Shown in pieces: positions 1 through 5,172 of a stretch of DNA of 5,172 bases. The first letter of the stretch is position 1, and every line of letters begins with the position of its first letter. Source of the DNA: DATDRQ01 sp035291645. GTDB lineage: Bacteria > Chloroflexota > Anaerolineae > Anaerolineales > UBA4823. Location: NCBI GenBank assembly GCA_035291645.1, contig DATDRQ010000214.1:1-5172 (forward strand), written 5' to 3'. The position numbers and the translations under genes are program-made. The notes beneath the pieces are model-generated. The model worked only from the letters and a program-made list of their open reading frames with translations, did no database searches and had not been told where the DNA came from.

Positions 1-1494
1 CCCTTCGCCGAGATCGCGCAATGTAGCGCCCAGGTTATGACTGATCACCGGTTGTTCCCTCAGCACGATCAACTGAGGCGTTCCAGGGAGAGGCTGATAC
101 ATCCCAAGAGACGGGTTAAAGACCTCCAGCTTACCCATGCCGTTGTACTGGTAGAATGTCGAGTGACCACTATCCAGCATTCGCCGCACCCAGGCAGCCG
201 GTGGGTAGCCGGCCTCTTCCATGCACTGGCAGGTCTCGGCTATGCCCAGCTTATCCCAGGTCTCGAACGGACCCGCCTCGTGTCCAAATCCCCAACGCAA
301 GGCATCGTCGACCGGCAGCGGAGTGTCTGCGATCTCCGGGATCATGGCCGAGGCGTAAGCCAGTCCCTGGTAGAGGATGGCGCGCACCAGCTCGCCGGCT
401 TTATCCGGCGCGACCAATACCATTTTCAGTCGAGCACCCAGGTCCTCGATGTCTTTGGCCTGTCCGATGGCATCGAAGCGCGGCTTGGCAGAAGCTGCGT
501 ACTCCAGCGTTTCCAGGTCGAGCGCCCAAAACTCCTTGCTGCCATCCGCCTGGCGGACCTCTTTGTAAAAACCCTGTTTGGTCTTATTCCCCAGCCATCC
601 CTTCGCTACCATAGAGTGGATCAGGTTATTGGCTGGCTCGGACTCAAGGTAGGGCAGCGCCAGGAAATCGTCCGGGATGGCTGGGGCAAGGTTTCGACCG
701 ACTTGTTCCCAAACGTCGATACCCACCAAGTCCATCAACCGGAAGGTGGCGGTCTTCGGCCGGCCGATGACCGGGCCGGTCACCACGTCGACCTCCTCGA
801 CCGTATATCCATTCTTTAGAACGTAATCCAGAACGAACGCCCCGCTCCCGAAACCCAACCGGTTGGCGATAAAGTTGGGCGTGTCCTTCGCCGGGACGAC
901 ACCCTTCCCGAGGCGGTATTCCAGGAAGCGGCTGATTATATCGACCACATCTGGTGAAGTTTCCACGGTTGGAATGACCTCGACCAGCTTCAGGTAACGC
1001 GGTGGGTTGAAGAAGTGCGTGCCGAGGAAATGCTGGCGGAATTCTTCCGAACGCCCCTCAGCGATGGAGGTGACCGGGATTCCTGATGTGTTGGTACTTA
1101 TAATTGTCTGAGCAGACCGAACGGCGTCGATCTTCTCCATCAGCTGACGTTTGATCGCCAGGTTCTCCACAATCGCCTCGATTACCCAATCCGCCTGGAG
1201 GATTACCTCGAAGTCGTCCTCTAGATTCCCGGTCGAGACCAGAGCGGCGTGCTCCGGGGTGAAGAAGCTGGCAGGTCTGGCCTTGAGCGCCCGCTCGAAT
1301 CCTTCCCGCACGATGCGGTCTCTTACCAGTCGGTCGGCAAGGGACAGACCCTTTTTCTCCTCCTCGGGAGTGAGCTGGTTTGGGACGATATCCAATAATG
1401 TGACCGGTACCCCGGCATTTGCCAGGTGCGCGGCGATCGCTGCACCCATCGTCCCGGAGCCAACCACAACTGCCCGGTCGATTTTGTATTTCAT
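1..1494 (-). CDS. fadN: FadN-type 3-hydroxyacyl-CoA dehydrogenase / enoyl-CoA hydratase (C-terminus off window)
   Basis: This enzyme should oxidise (3S)-hydroxyacyl-CoA to 3-ketoacyl-CoA with NAD+ in cytoplasmic beta-oxidation. The first 498 codons are visible and the frame is open at the left edge. Residues 10-35 form the Rossmann start, with the GxGxxG glycines G12, G14 and G17 and an NAD-binding acidic D35. The 3HCDH catalytic residues are S137 (STNTSG), H160 (GTHFFNP), E172 (KLVEV) and N211 (PNFIANR). A second 3HCDH-type helical repeat lies at about 365-445. From about residue 473 the beginning of a crotonase (enoyl-CoA hydratase) domain is seen. Bacillus FadN, recalled at just under 800 residues, has this order, and many stretches look alike (LLDIVPN, ITGPLIGRPKSATFR-like), so roughly 60% of the protein is visible. 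The ATG at 1494 is preceded by a strong AGAGGAGG. It is the last gene visible in the operon, 46 bases after the stalked lipoprotein. FadB/FadJ are unlikely because they carry the hydratase at the N-terminus. Confidence 0.93.
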   Translation of the reverse strand, partial: MKYKIDRAVVVGSGTMGAAIAAHLANAGVPVTLLDIVPNQLTPEEEKKGLSLADRLVRDRIVREGFERALKARPASFFTPEHAALVSTGNLEDDFEVILQADWVIEAIVENLAIKRQLMEKIDAVRSAQTIISTNTSGIPVTSIAEGRSEEFRQHFLGTHFFNPPRYLKLVEVIPTVETSPDVVDIISRFLEYRLGKGVVPAKDTPNFIANRLGFGSGAFVLDYVLKNGYTVEEVDVVTGPVIGRPKTATFRLMDLVGIDVWEQVGRNLAPAIPDDFLALPYLESEPANNLIHSMVAKGWLGNKTKQGFYKEVRQADGSKEFWALDLETLEYAASAKPRFDAIGQAKDIEDLGARLKMVLVAPDKAGELVRAILYQGLAYASAMIPEIADTPLPVDDALRWGFGHEAGPFETWDKLGIAETCQCMEEAGYPPAAWVRRMLDSGHSTFYQYNGMGKLEVFNPSLGMYQPLPGTPQLIVLREQPVISHNLGATLRDLGEG

Positions 1495-1498
1495 AGCG

Positions 1499-1506
1499 CC
1501 TCCTCT
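1499..1506 (-). promoter_or_regulatory. Ribosome binding site of the fadN-like gene
   Basis: AGAGGAGG on the minus strand, with the four-base spacer GCGCT/ATG region directly before the ATG at 1494. This near-perfect Shine-Dalgarno match fixes the start. The ATG at 1514 upstream is out of frame. Confidence 0.75.
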
Positions 1507-1540
1507 GCTTGCATCTTTCCATTCGTAAAGGACCGAGTAT

Positions 1541-2395
1541 TCACGGTTTGTAAACCACGAAGTTATCAAATAGAACGCTTATCGGGCCAGATAGGCGGGT
1601 CCCTGCAATCACGCCTATCGATCCGATTTCGAAATCATCATCCTGGATCCGGAGCAGCTCCTGTCCATTCGAAAAGAGAGTCAAGGTGCCACCGATGCAA
1701 TCTCCTCGCACGCGATTCATCTCCCTGCCGCGGGTGATCACATTCTCGGGAGCCTGACCGGTCTGTAAGAACTCATACTCACCCCCCACGCTTTTGGCGA
1801 TGCCGTAGCTGCCATCTCCGCCGATCACCAGGGCGTAATAATTCTCCGAGTCGATTTGGCGGCATACGACTCCAAAATAACCGTCCAGACCTCCATTCAG
1901 GATCGTCCCATCCACTTCGATCCGGACGGAGGACATCTCGCGCTCCCGGATGCTCCAGATCGGCGCGTTGAGTATATTCACATAGATTAAATATCCGCCC
2001 CGGGTGAGCTCGAACCCGATATCCTCATCCCGGTCTGTAAACCAACCGGTATCGTTTGAAAAATCATCCTGTAAAAGGATATTCGGCTCAGGGGTATCCG
2101 TTGCTTTCGGTTCAACGGTCGCTGGAGGGCCCTCTGTGGCGAATGGGGTATTGGTCGGCAACGTCGTCAGGGTTGGGGTCGGTGAGGGCATATCCGTCGG
2201 CAAAGGAATCGACGTCGGCGGTGCATTGTGGGTCAGGTCAGCGACGATCGTCTGGGCTGCAGCGGTATAGGCGAAGTCCGGGAACGGAGTTGGAGGAGCC
2301 GGCGGGCTGAGAACCGAACACCCGATCAGGACGACTGCTGGCAACAGAAGACCTACGGAAACACTGGCCTTGCGCATATGTCGAGCCATTTTCAT
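1541..2395 (-). CDS. Lipoprotein with Thr/Pro stalk and beta-rich LamG/DUF1080-like domain, function unknown
   Basis: A predicted exported lipoprotein of 284 residues; I do not recognise a specific function. The basic N-terminus (KMARHMRK) is followed by a hydrophobic segment at 12-25 and a lipobox LIGC, with C26 as the lipidation site. Residues 31-104 are a Thr/Pro/Ser-rich stalk with TP and PTP repeats, likely a spacer holding the domain off the membrane. Residues 105-284 begin with an ILLQDDFSNDTGW-type opening and alternate short hydrophobic and polar stretches, ending in FDNFVVYKP. This pattern is typical of concanavalin-like jelly-roll domains (LamG, DUF1080/3-keto-disaccharide hydrolase-like) seen in Chloroflexota surface proteins. 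No catalytic signature is evident, so binding is as plausible as catalysis. ATG at 2395 is chosen because AAGGGGAG ends seven bases upstream; a GTG directly before it (2398) would add one residue. The gene lies 41 bases after the hydrolase gene and 46 before the fadN-like gene. Confidence 0.82.
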   Translation of the reverse strand: MKMARHMRKASVSVGLLLPAVVLIGCSVLSPPAPPTPFPDFAYTAAAQTIVADLTHNAPPTSIPLPTDMPSPTPTLTTLPTNTPFATEGPPATVEPKATDTPEPNILLQDDFSNDTGWFTDRDEDIGFELTRGGYLIYVNILNAPIWSIREREMSSVRIEVDGTILNGGLDGYFGVVCRQIDSENYYALVIGGDGSYGIAKSVGGEYEFLQTGQAPENVITRGREMNRVRGDCIGGTLTLFSNGQELLRIQDDDFEIGSIGVIAGTRLSGPISVLFDNFVVYKP

Positions 2396-2402
2396 CACTG
2401 AT

Positions 2403-2410
2403 CTCCCCTT
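2403..2410 (-). promoter_or_regulatory. Ribosome binding site of the stalked lipoprotein gene
   Basis: AAGGGGAG on the minus strand. It sits seven bases before the ATG at 2395 and four before the alternative GTG at 2398. The longer spacing and the better codon favour the ATG. Confidence 0.6.
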
Positions 2411-2436
2411 AATTCCCGATCCATTGCTATCCCTTG

Positions 2437-3555
2437 CTAGGGTTCATCCTTCAAGATACGGTCGAAGAATTCTATCGTGCGCTGGACAAATAACTGGTCT
2501 CCCTCGCCGCGAAAGGTGTGGGGTTGTTTATTGTAGGTGTAGCATTCGACCGACTTCCCCAGTTCGAGCAGCCGGTTGCAAAGGTCCTCGGACCATTCGA
2601 GAGGCACCTCCGTATCCTGGTTGCCGTGGTGAATACTGACCGCCGCCTCTATCCGGTCCAGGAAATTGACCGGCGAGATGCGGGTAAAAGCCTCCGCCGG
2701 GGAGTTCAACTCCTGCATGCCCCGCGTGCCGTTCGAAAAAAAATTGAAGATGCGTTCATAGTTCTTTTGTTCGTCGCCGCTCATCGCTCCATACAGCACG
2801 ACTGCGTCGACGTCGGGACTGACCGTCATTACCCGGGTGGAGATCCCGCCGCCCATGCTGTGCCCCCACAGCCCGATCGCCTGCGGATCGGCCAGCTCGA
2901 GCGGCCCGGGCTGGCCCGCCTGTCCTTTCACGAGTTCGATCAGGTTGAGCACGTCGATCGCCATACCCACCCGGAAGAGGTTATCCCCATCATCGGATGG
3001 CGGGTAGCCGCGCAGGTTCGGGTGGAGCACCAGGTAGCCGCTGCGAGCCAGGGCATCTGCGTAGCCTGTGGTGTAATCCAACGTCTGGTAAACTCCAGGA
3101 TCGATATAACCATGGATGGCGACGATCACCGGGAAAGGGCCCTCTCCTTTCGGTACGTTCATGAAACCATAGATAGTCAAATCATCGCTTGGATAGGCGA
3201 TCAAATAGCGGGTAAACCGGCTGCTGTCACCCAGAGTGTCCTCGATGCGAAGTTCTCCACCTCCGTATTCTCTGTTTGCTAGATATTCGATTGTCCATCC
3301 CGCGTAAGGATCTGGAGTAGGTGTATGCGTGATCGTTGGTGTGATCGATGGCAGCAGGGTCTCTGTCCAGGTCGCGGACGGAGTCGCTGACGCAGCCGGA
3401 GAAATGGATAGCACCGCCTGACCGGTCGGCTCGGGAGCCAGGGTCGCGCTGACTGTCGCAGGTGGAGCTTCCGCCGGACTGCAGGCGACCACCAAGCCTG
3501 CGACGAGAGTCGCAAGAAAAAGCAGCATTGCTATCCGCTCATGGCTCTTCCTCAA
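2437..3555 (-). CDS. Secreted lipoprotein alpha/beta hydrolase (dienelactone hydrolase / S9-like fold)
   Basis: A 372-residue exported alpha/beta hydrolase, probably an esterase or acyl-aminopeptidase-like enzyme anchored on the outer face of the membrane. The signal peptide runs from residue 1 to 24, with RK and HER charges, a hydrophobic core and lipobox LVVAC with C25. Residues 26-83 are a Ser/Thr/Pro-rich stalk ending in THTPTPDP. The hydrolase domain follows: an HGY oxyanion-loop motif at 148-150, nucleophile S233 in GHSMGG, likely acid D314 in GNQDTEVP and likely base H346 in KQPHTF. The order and spacing fit a complete Ser-Asp-His triad. The start is TTG at 3555. It overlaps the upstream dehydrogenase stop as TTGA and has GGGGGAG nine bases before it. 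The next in-frame ATG, at 3528, would remove the positively charged part of the signal peptide and has only a weak binding site. The substrate cannot be read from the sequence. The setting among beta-oxidation genes makes an acyl ester or amide attractive, but that is inference. Confidence 0.88.
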   Translation of the reverse strand: MRKSHERIAMLLFLATLVAGLVVACSPAEAPPATVSATLAPEPTGQAVLSISPAASATPSATWTETLLPSITPTITHTPTPDPYAGWTIEYLANREYGGGELRIEDTLGDSSRFTRYLIAYPSDDLTIYGFMNVPKGEGPFPVIVAIHGYIDPGVYQTLDYTTGYADALARSGYLVLHPNLRGYPPSDDGDNLFRVGMAIDVLNLIELVKGQAGQPGPLELADPQAIGLWGHSMGGGISTRVMTVSPDVDAVVLYGAMSGDEQKNYERIFNFFSNGTRGMQELNSPAEAFTRISPVNFLDRIEAAVSIHHGNQDTEVPLEWSEDLCNRLLELGKSVECYTYNKQPHTFRGEGDQLFVQRTIEFFDRILKDEP

Positions 3556-4817
3556 CGCAACTCGCTCCCCCGGTAACCCAGGATATTGCGCGCCACCACC
3601 AGCCGGTTGATCTGGCCTGTGCCTTCATAGATATCCGTGATCTTGGCATCCCGGAACCACTTCTCGAGCAGGGTGTCACGGGTATAGCCGATCGGGCCCA
3701 TGATCTCGACCGCTTTCTGGGTGATGCGCGTGACGACGTCACCGGAGCGCACTTTGCACATGGAGGCCTCGAGCGGGTTGGGTTTGCGGTTGTCCGCCAT
3801 CCACACCGCCTTCACCACCAGCAGCCAGGCCGATTCCAGCATCACCTCCATATCGACCACGTCCCGCTCGACGCTGCTCAGTTTTTGCCGGGGCAAGCCA
3901 TAACGAATGGTCACGCCTTGCTGTTCGAGTAACTCCTTGAGCAGTTCCAGGGTAGCGCGGGCTACGCCGATCCCGGTGGCGGCCACCAATGGACGGGTCG
4001 CGTCGAAGGTCGCCATGGCTCCCTTGAAGCCTTTCGTGGCTTTTTCCTCCACCACCTCCGGGTTGCCCAAGATGTTATCGAACGGGACGCGCGCATCCTG
4101 CAGGACAATGGAAGCGGTATCGCTGACCCGGATGCCCATCTTGTGCTCGAGCTTGGTGACTTTTACTCCAGGAGTACCGGCTTCGACCACGAAGGGCCGC
4201 ATTCCCGCCCGGCCTGCTTTTGGATCGATGGTCGCCCAGACGACGACGAAACCGTGGCTTGCCTCCAGGGACTTATGCCCGGCGGTGACGAAGATCTTCT
4301 CTCCATTCAGGACCCATTCGTTCGTCGCCCTATCCAGCACAGCGGTCGTGCAAATGGCTGAGGTATCTGACCCGCAATGAGGCTCGGTCATCGCCATAGC
4401 GCCGAAGGTGGGTTCTTTCTCCCTGAAGCGCGCCAGGAAGCGCTGCTTCTGTTCGGGAGTCCCGGTCGCCTCGACGGCGGCTGCTCCCAGTCCTCCGCCG
4501 GGAGTCACCAGGTACATCCCCACATCCCCCCAGGAGAGCATCTCCAGCATAAAAGCAAGCGACTGGTAACCGATCGGCGGGCGGTCTTTCTTCTTCTCGC
4601 CTCCGTTGGTGCTGTCGCCATTCTTGCGTTCGCCCGGTGCAAGCGATCCCGCGCCTGTGGCGCGCATGGCCTCGTGCATGAAGTTGATATAGTCCCAGGG
4701 TATTTCGTGCTCGTGCTCGTCGAAGTAACGCGAATGCGGGCGCATCATCTCCTCAGCGACGGTCTGTAATAGATACCGCTGTTGCTGGATAGGTTTTGGC
4801 ATATCGAACTCGATCAT
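3552..4817 (-). CDS. Acyl-CoA dehydrogenase (complete, canonical catalytic Glu)
   Basis: An FAD-dependent flavoenzyme of 421 residues that should introduce the alpha,beta double bond into an acyl-CoA, passing electrons to electron-transfer flavoprotein. The N-terminal helical domain covers about 1-140. The FAD/substrate motif MTEPHCGSD lies at 143-151, a variant of the family's usual MTEPxAGSD. The middle beta domain runs to about 250, with the GIRVSDTASIVLQDARVP signature at 228-245. The C-terminal helical domain carries EIMGPIGYTRD (371-381) and the active-site segment IYEGTGQINRL, in which E398 corresponds to the medium-chain dehydrogenase catalytic base. Residues 56-81 are a Gly/Lys/Asp-rich hydrophilic insert, probably a disordered loop. 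The ATG at 4817 follows GAGGAG by seven bases. The gene lies 42 bases after a second dehydrogenase-family gene and overlaps the hydrolase start. Chain-length preference cannot be read from the sequence. Confidence 0.94.
   Translation of the reverse strand: MIEFDMPKPIQQQRYLLQTVAEEMMRPHSRYFDEHEHEIPWDYINFMHEAMRATGAGSLAPGERKNGDSTNGGEKKKDRPPIGYQSLAFMLEMLSWGDVGMYLVTPGGGLGAAAVEATGTPEQKQRFLARFREKEPTFGAMAMTEPHCGSDTSAICTTAVLDRATNEWVLNGEKIFVTAGHKSLEASHGFVVVWATIDPKAGRAGMRPFVVEAGTPGVKVTKLEHKMGIRVSDTASIVLQDARVPFDNILGNPEVVEEKATKGFKGAMATFDATRPLVAATGIGVARATLELLKELLEQQGVTIRYGLPRQKLSSVERDVVDMEVMLESAWLLVVKAVWMADNRKPNPLEASMCKVRSGDVVTRITQKAVEIMGPIGYTRDTLLEKWFRDAKITDIYEGTGQINRLVVARNILGYRGSELR
3565..3571 (-). promoter_or_regulatory. 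Ribosome binding site inside the upstream gene, supporting the TTG start
   Basis: GGGGGAG on the minus strand, lying within the last codons of the acyl-CoA dehydrogenase gene. It sits nine bases before the TTG at 3555. Together with the TTGA stop/start overlap it supports the TTG start and suggests translational coupling of the hydrolase to the dehydrogenase. Confidence 0.55.
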
Positions 4818-4824
4818 GGTTTAT

Positions 4825-4830
4825 CTCCTC
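4825..4830 (-). promoter_or_regulatory. Ribosome binding site of the complete acyl-CoA dehydrogenase gene
   Basis: GAGGAG on the minus strand, seven bases before the ATG at 4817. It lies in the 42-base gap after the partial dehydrogenase gene. No hairpin followed by T's is seen in that gap, so read-through is expected. Confidence 0.7.
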
Positions 4831-4859
4831 GAATTCTGCAAAATAACACTCCTGCCTGC

Positions 4860-5172
4860 TCAGACCATCGCCAAACCGGTAAAGGCGGAGATGCCCCGCC
4901 CGGCGCGCATCCACATCTCGACCGGGTGCTCACGGATGTACCCGTGGCCCCCGAGGATCTGCACGGCCCGGTCGGTAACCATCATCGCCATATCCGCGGC
5001 CCCTGTTGCAGACAGGTAGGCGTGCTTGCTGGCCTGCGGCAGGTGGTTATCCAGCATCCAGGCCGCCTCCCAGGTTAGCAAGCGGATAGCTTCAATCTCT
5101 GTAGCCATCTCCGCCAGCATGAAGGCGATCGCCTGCTTCTGGGCGATCTTCACGCCAAAAGCGTCCCGGTCC
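4860..5172 (-). CDS. Acyl-CoA dehydrogenase-family protein, C-terminal part only, without the usual C-terminal Glu segment
   Basis: The last 103 residues of a protein whose frame is open at the right edge. The first visible residues, DRDAFGVKIAQKQA, are the familiar (E/D)RxxFGxxIxxxQ segment in the C-terminal helical domain of acyl-CoA dehydrogenases. They are followed by MATEIEAIRLLTWEAAW and the helix/loop signature AVQILGGHGYIREHPVEMW. In most relatives the chain then continues as RDARxxxIYEGTxEIQR. Here it reads RAGRGISAFTGLAMV and stops, so the Glu that acts as base in medium-chain-type enzymes is replaced by a short hydrophobic tail. I recall homologues ending in similar GMAIV-like tails, so this is probably a real subfamily feature and not a frameshift. 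A helix-G Glu as in isovaleryl-CoA dehydrogenase could substitute, but that region is outside the window. It is the first gene visible in the operon and may partner the next dehydrogenase. The true start is not visible; the GTG at 5153 is internal. Confidence 0.88.
   Translation of the reverse strand, partial: DRDAFGVKIAQKQAIAFMLAEMATEIEAIRLLTWEAAWMLDNHLPQASKHAYLSATGAADMAMMVTDRAVQILGGHGYIREHPVEMWMRAGRGISAFTGLAMV

Larger units (their letters stand above)
1..5172 (-). other. Predicted operon: two acyl-CoA dehydrogenases, two lipoproteins, FadN-like enzyme
   Basis: All five genes run on the minus strand. The gaps are 42, 41 and 46 bases and there is one overlap of three bases. Each visible start has a Shine-Dalgarno sequence. 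None of the gaps shows a stable hairpin with a T-run or a recognisable promoter pair. Co-transcription is therefore the simplest reading. The promoter and the rest of the operon must lie to the right of the window, and more genes (possibly a thiolase) may lie to the left. Confidence 0.7.

Noticed and set aside
37..819. A 260-codon open frame on the plus strand
   Set aside because: It lies wholly antisense to the FadN-like gene, whose minus-strand frame has clear catalytic motifs. The plus-strand protein is rich in Arg, His and Gln with no recognisable domain, which is typical of a shadow frame in GC-rich DNA.
1491..1514. A seven-codon mini-frame (ATG at 1514) ending in an ATGA overlap with the FadN-like start
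   Set aside because: It has no properly spaced ribosome binding site. The overlap follows simply from the second fadN codon beginning with A, so chance is the simplest explanation.
1058..1522. A 154-codon minus-strand frame upstream of and overlapping the FadN-like start
   Set aside because: It overlaps the FadN-like N-terminal domain in another frame, its product is very Arg/Gly-rich, and it has no good binding site. The FadN-like frame is strongly supported over the same bases.
2084..2305. Thr/Pro-codon repeats as a tandem DNA repeat or mobile-element trace
   Set aside because: The periodicity is at the amino-acid level (TP and PTP), with varied codons, as is normal for a lipoprotein stalk. 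There are no flanking inverted or direct repeats.
2422..2432. The 11-base string cattgctatcc, found again at 3526-3536
   Set aside because: A few exact 11-base repeats are expected by chance in a window of about 5 kb. One copy is inside a signal-peptide coding region and there is no further similarity on either side.
2518..3282. A 254-codon open frame on the plus strand
   Set aside because: It is antisense to the alpha/beta hydrolase, which has a full Ser-Asp-His triad. The plus-strand product shows no motif or signal peptide.
4860..4905. A frameshift or truncation as the cause of the missing catalytic Glu in the partial dehydrogenase
   Set aside because: The bases following the stop in the 42-base gap do not encode an IYEGT-like segment that I can see in any minus frame. 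The tail is orderly and resembles endings I recall from other members, so a true subfamily C-terminus is more likely.

Overview
The window shows a compact, minus-strand gene cluster that combines fatty-acyl-CoA beta-oxidation genes with two surface-lipoprotein genes. Five genes fill almost the whole window, and the two at the edges are cut. All are read right to left. They are separated by 41-46 bases or overlap by a few bases, and each visible start has a purine-rich ribosome binding site, so they look like one operon. The sequence is moderately GC-rich by eye. The Thr/Pro-rich 'TPTPT' linkers behind lipoprotein Cys residues, next to FadN-type beta-oxidation enzymes, suggest Chloroflexota (Anaerolineae-like). 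That taxonomic placement is an inference from protein style, not proven.

In order of transcription (right to left): (1) >5172-4860, the C-terminal 103 residues of an acyl-CoA dehydrogenase-family protein whose C-terminus lacks the usual Tyr-Glu-Gly-Thr catalytic segment. (2) 4817-3552, a complete acyl-CoA dehydrogenase with the canonical FAD and catalytic motifs and an odd hydrophilic insert near residues 56-81. (3) 3555-2437, a secreted lipoprotein alpha/beta hydrolase starting at a TTG that overlaps the previous stop codon. (4) 2395-1541, a lipoprotein with a Thr/Pro-rich stalk and a beta-rich domain resembling LamG/DUF1080-type folds. (5) 1494-<1, the first 498 residues of a FadN-type 3-hydroxyacyl-CoA dehydrogenase whose enoyl-CoA hydratase half lies beyond the left edge.

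Genes 1, 2 and 5 supply the dehydrogenation, and (with the missing part of gene 5) the hydration and second oxidation, of a beta-oxidation spiral. No thiolase is visible; it may lie outside the window. Genes 3 and 4 would act outside the cytoplasmic membrane. One reading is that the hydrolase releases an ester- or amide-linked acyl substrate that the intracellular enzymes then degrade, but the sequence does not prove this. The main point for a second look is the tandem dehydrogenase pair, one member apparently without the C-terminal catalytic Glu, which may form a heteromeric enzyme. I found no RNA genes, CRISPR array, mobile element, or convincing promoter or terminator. There is no gene-free stretch longer than about 46 bases.
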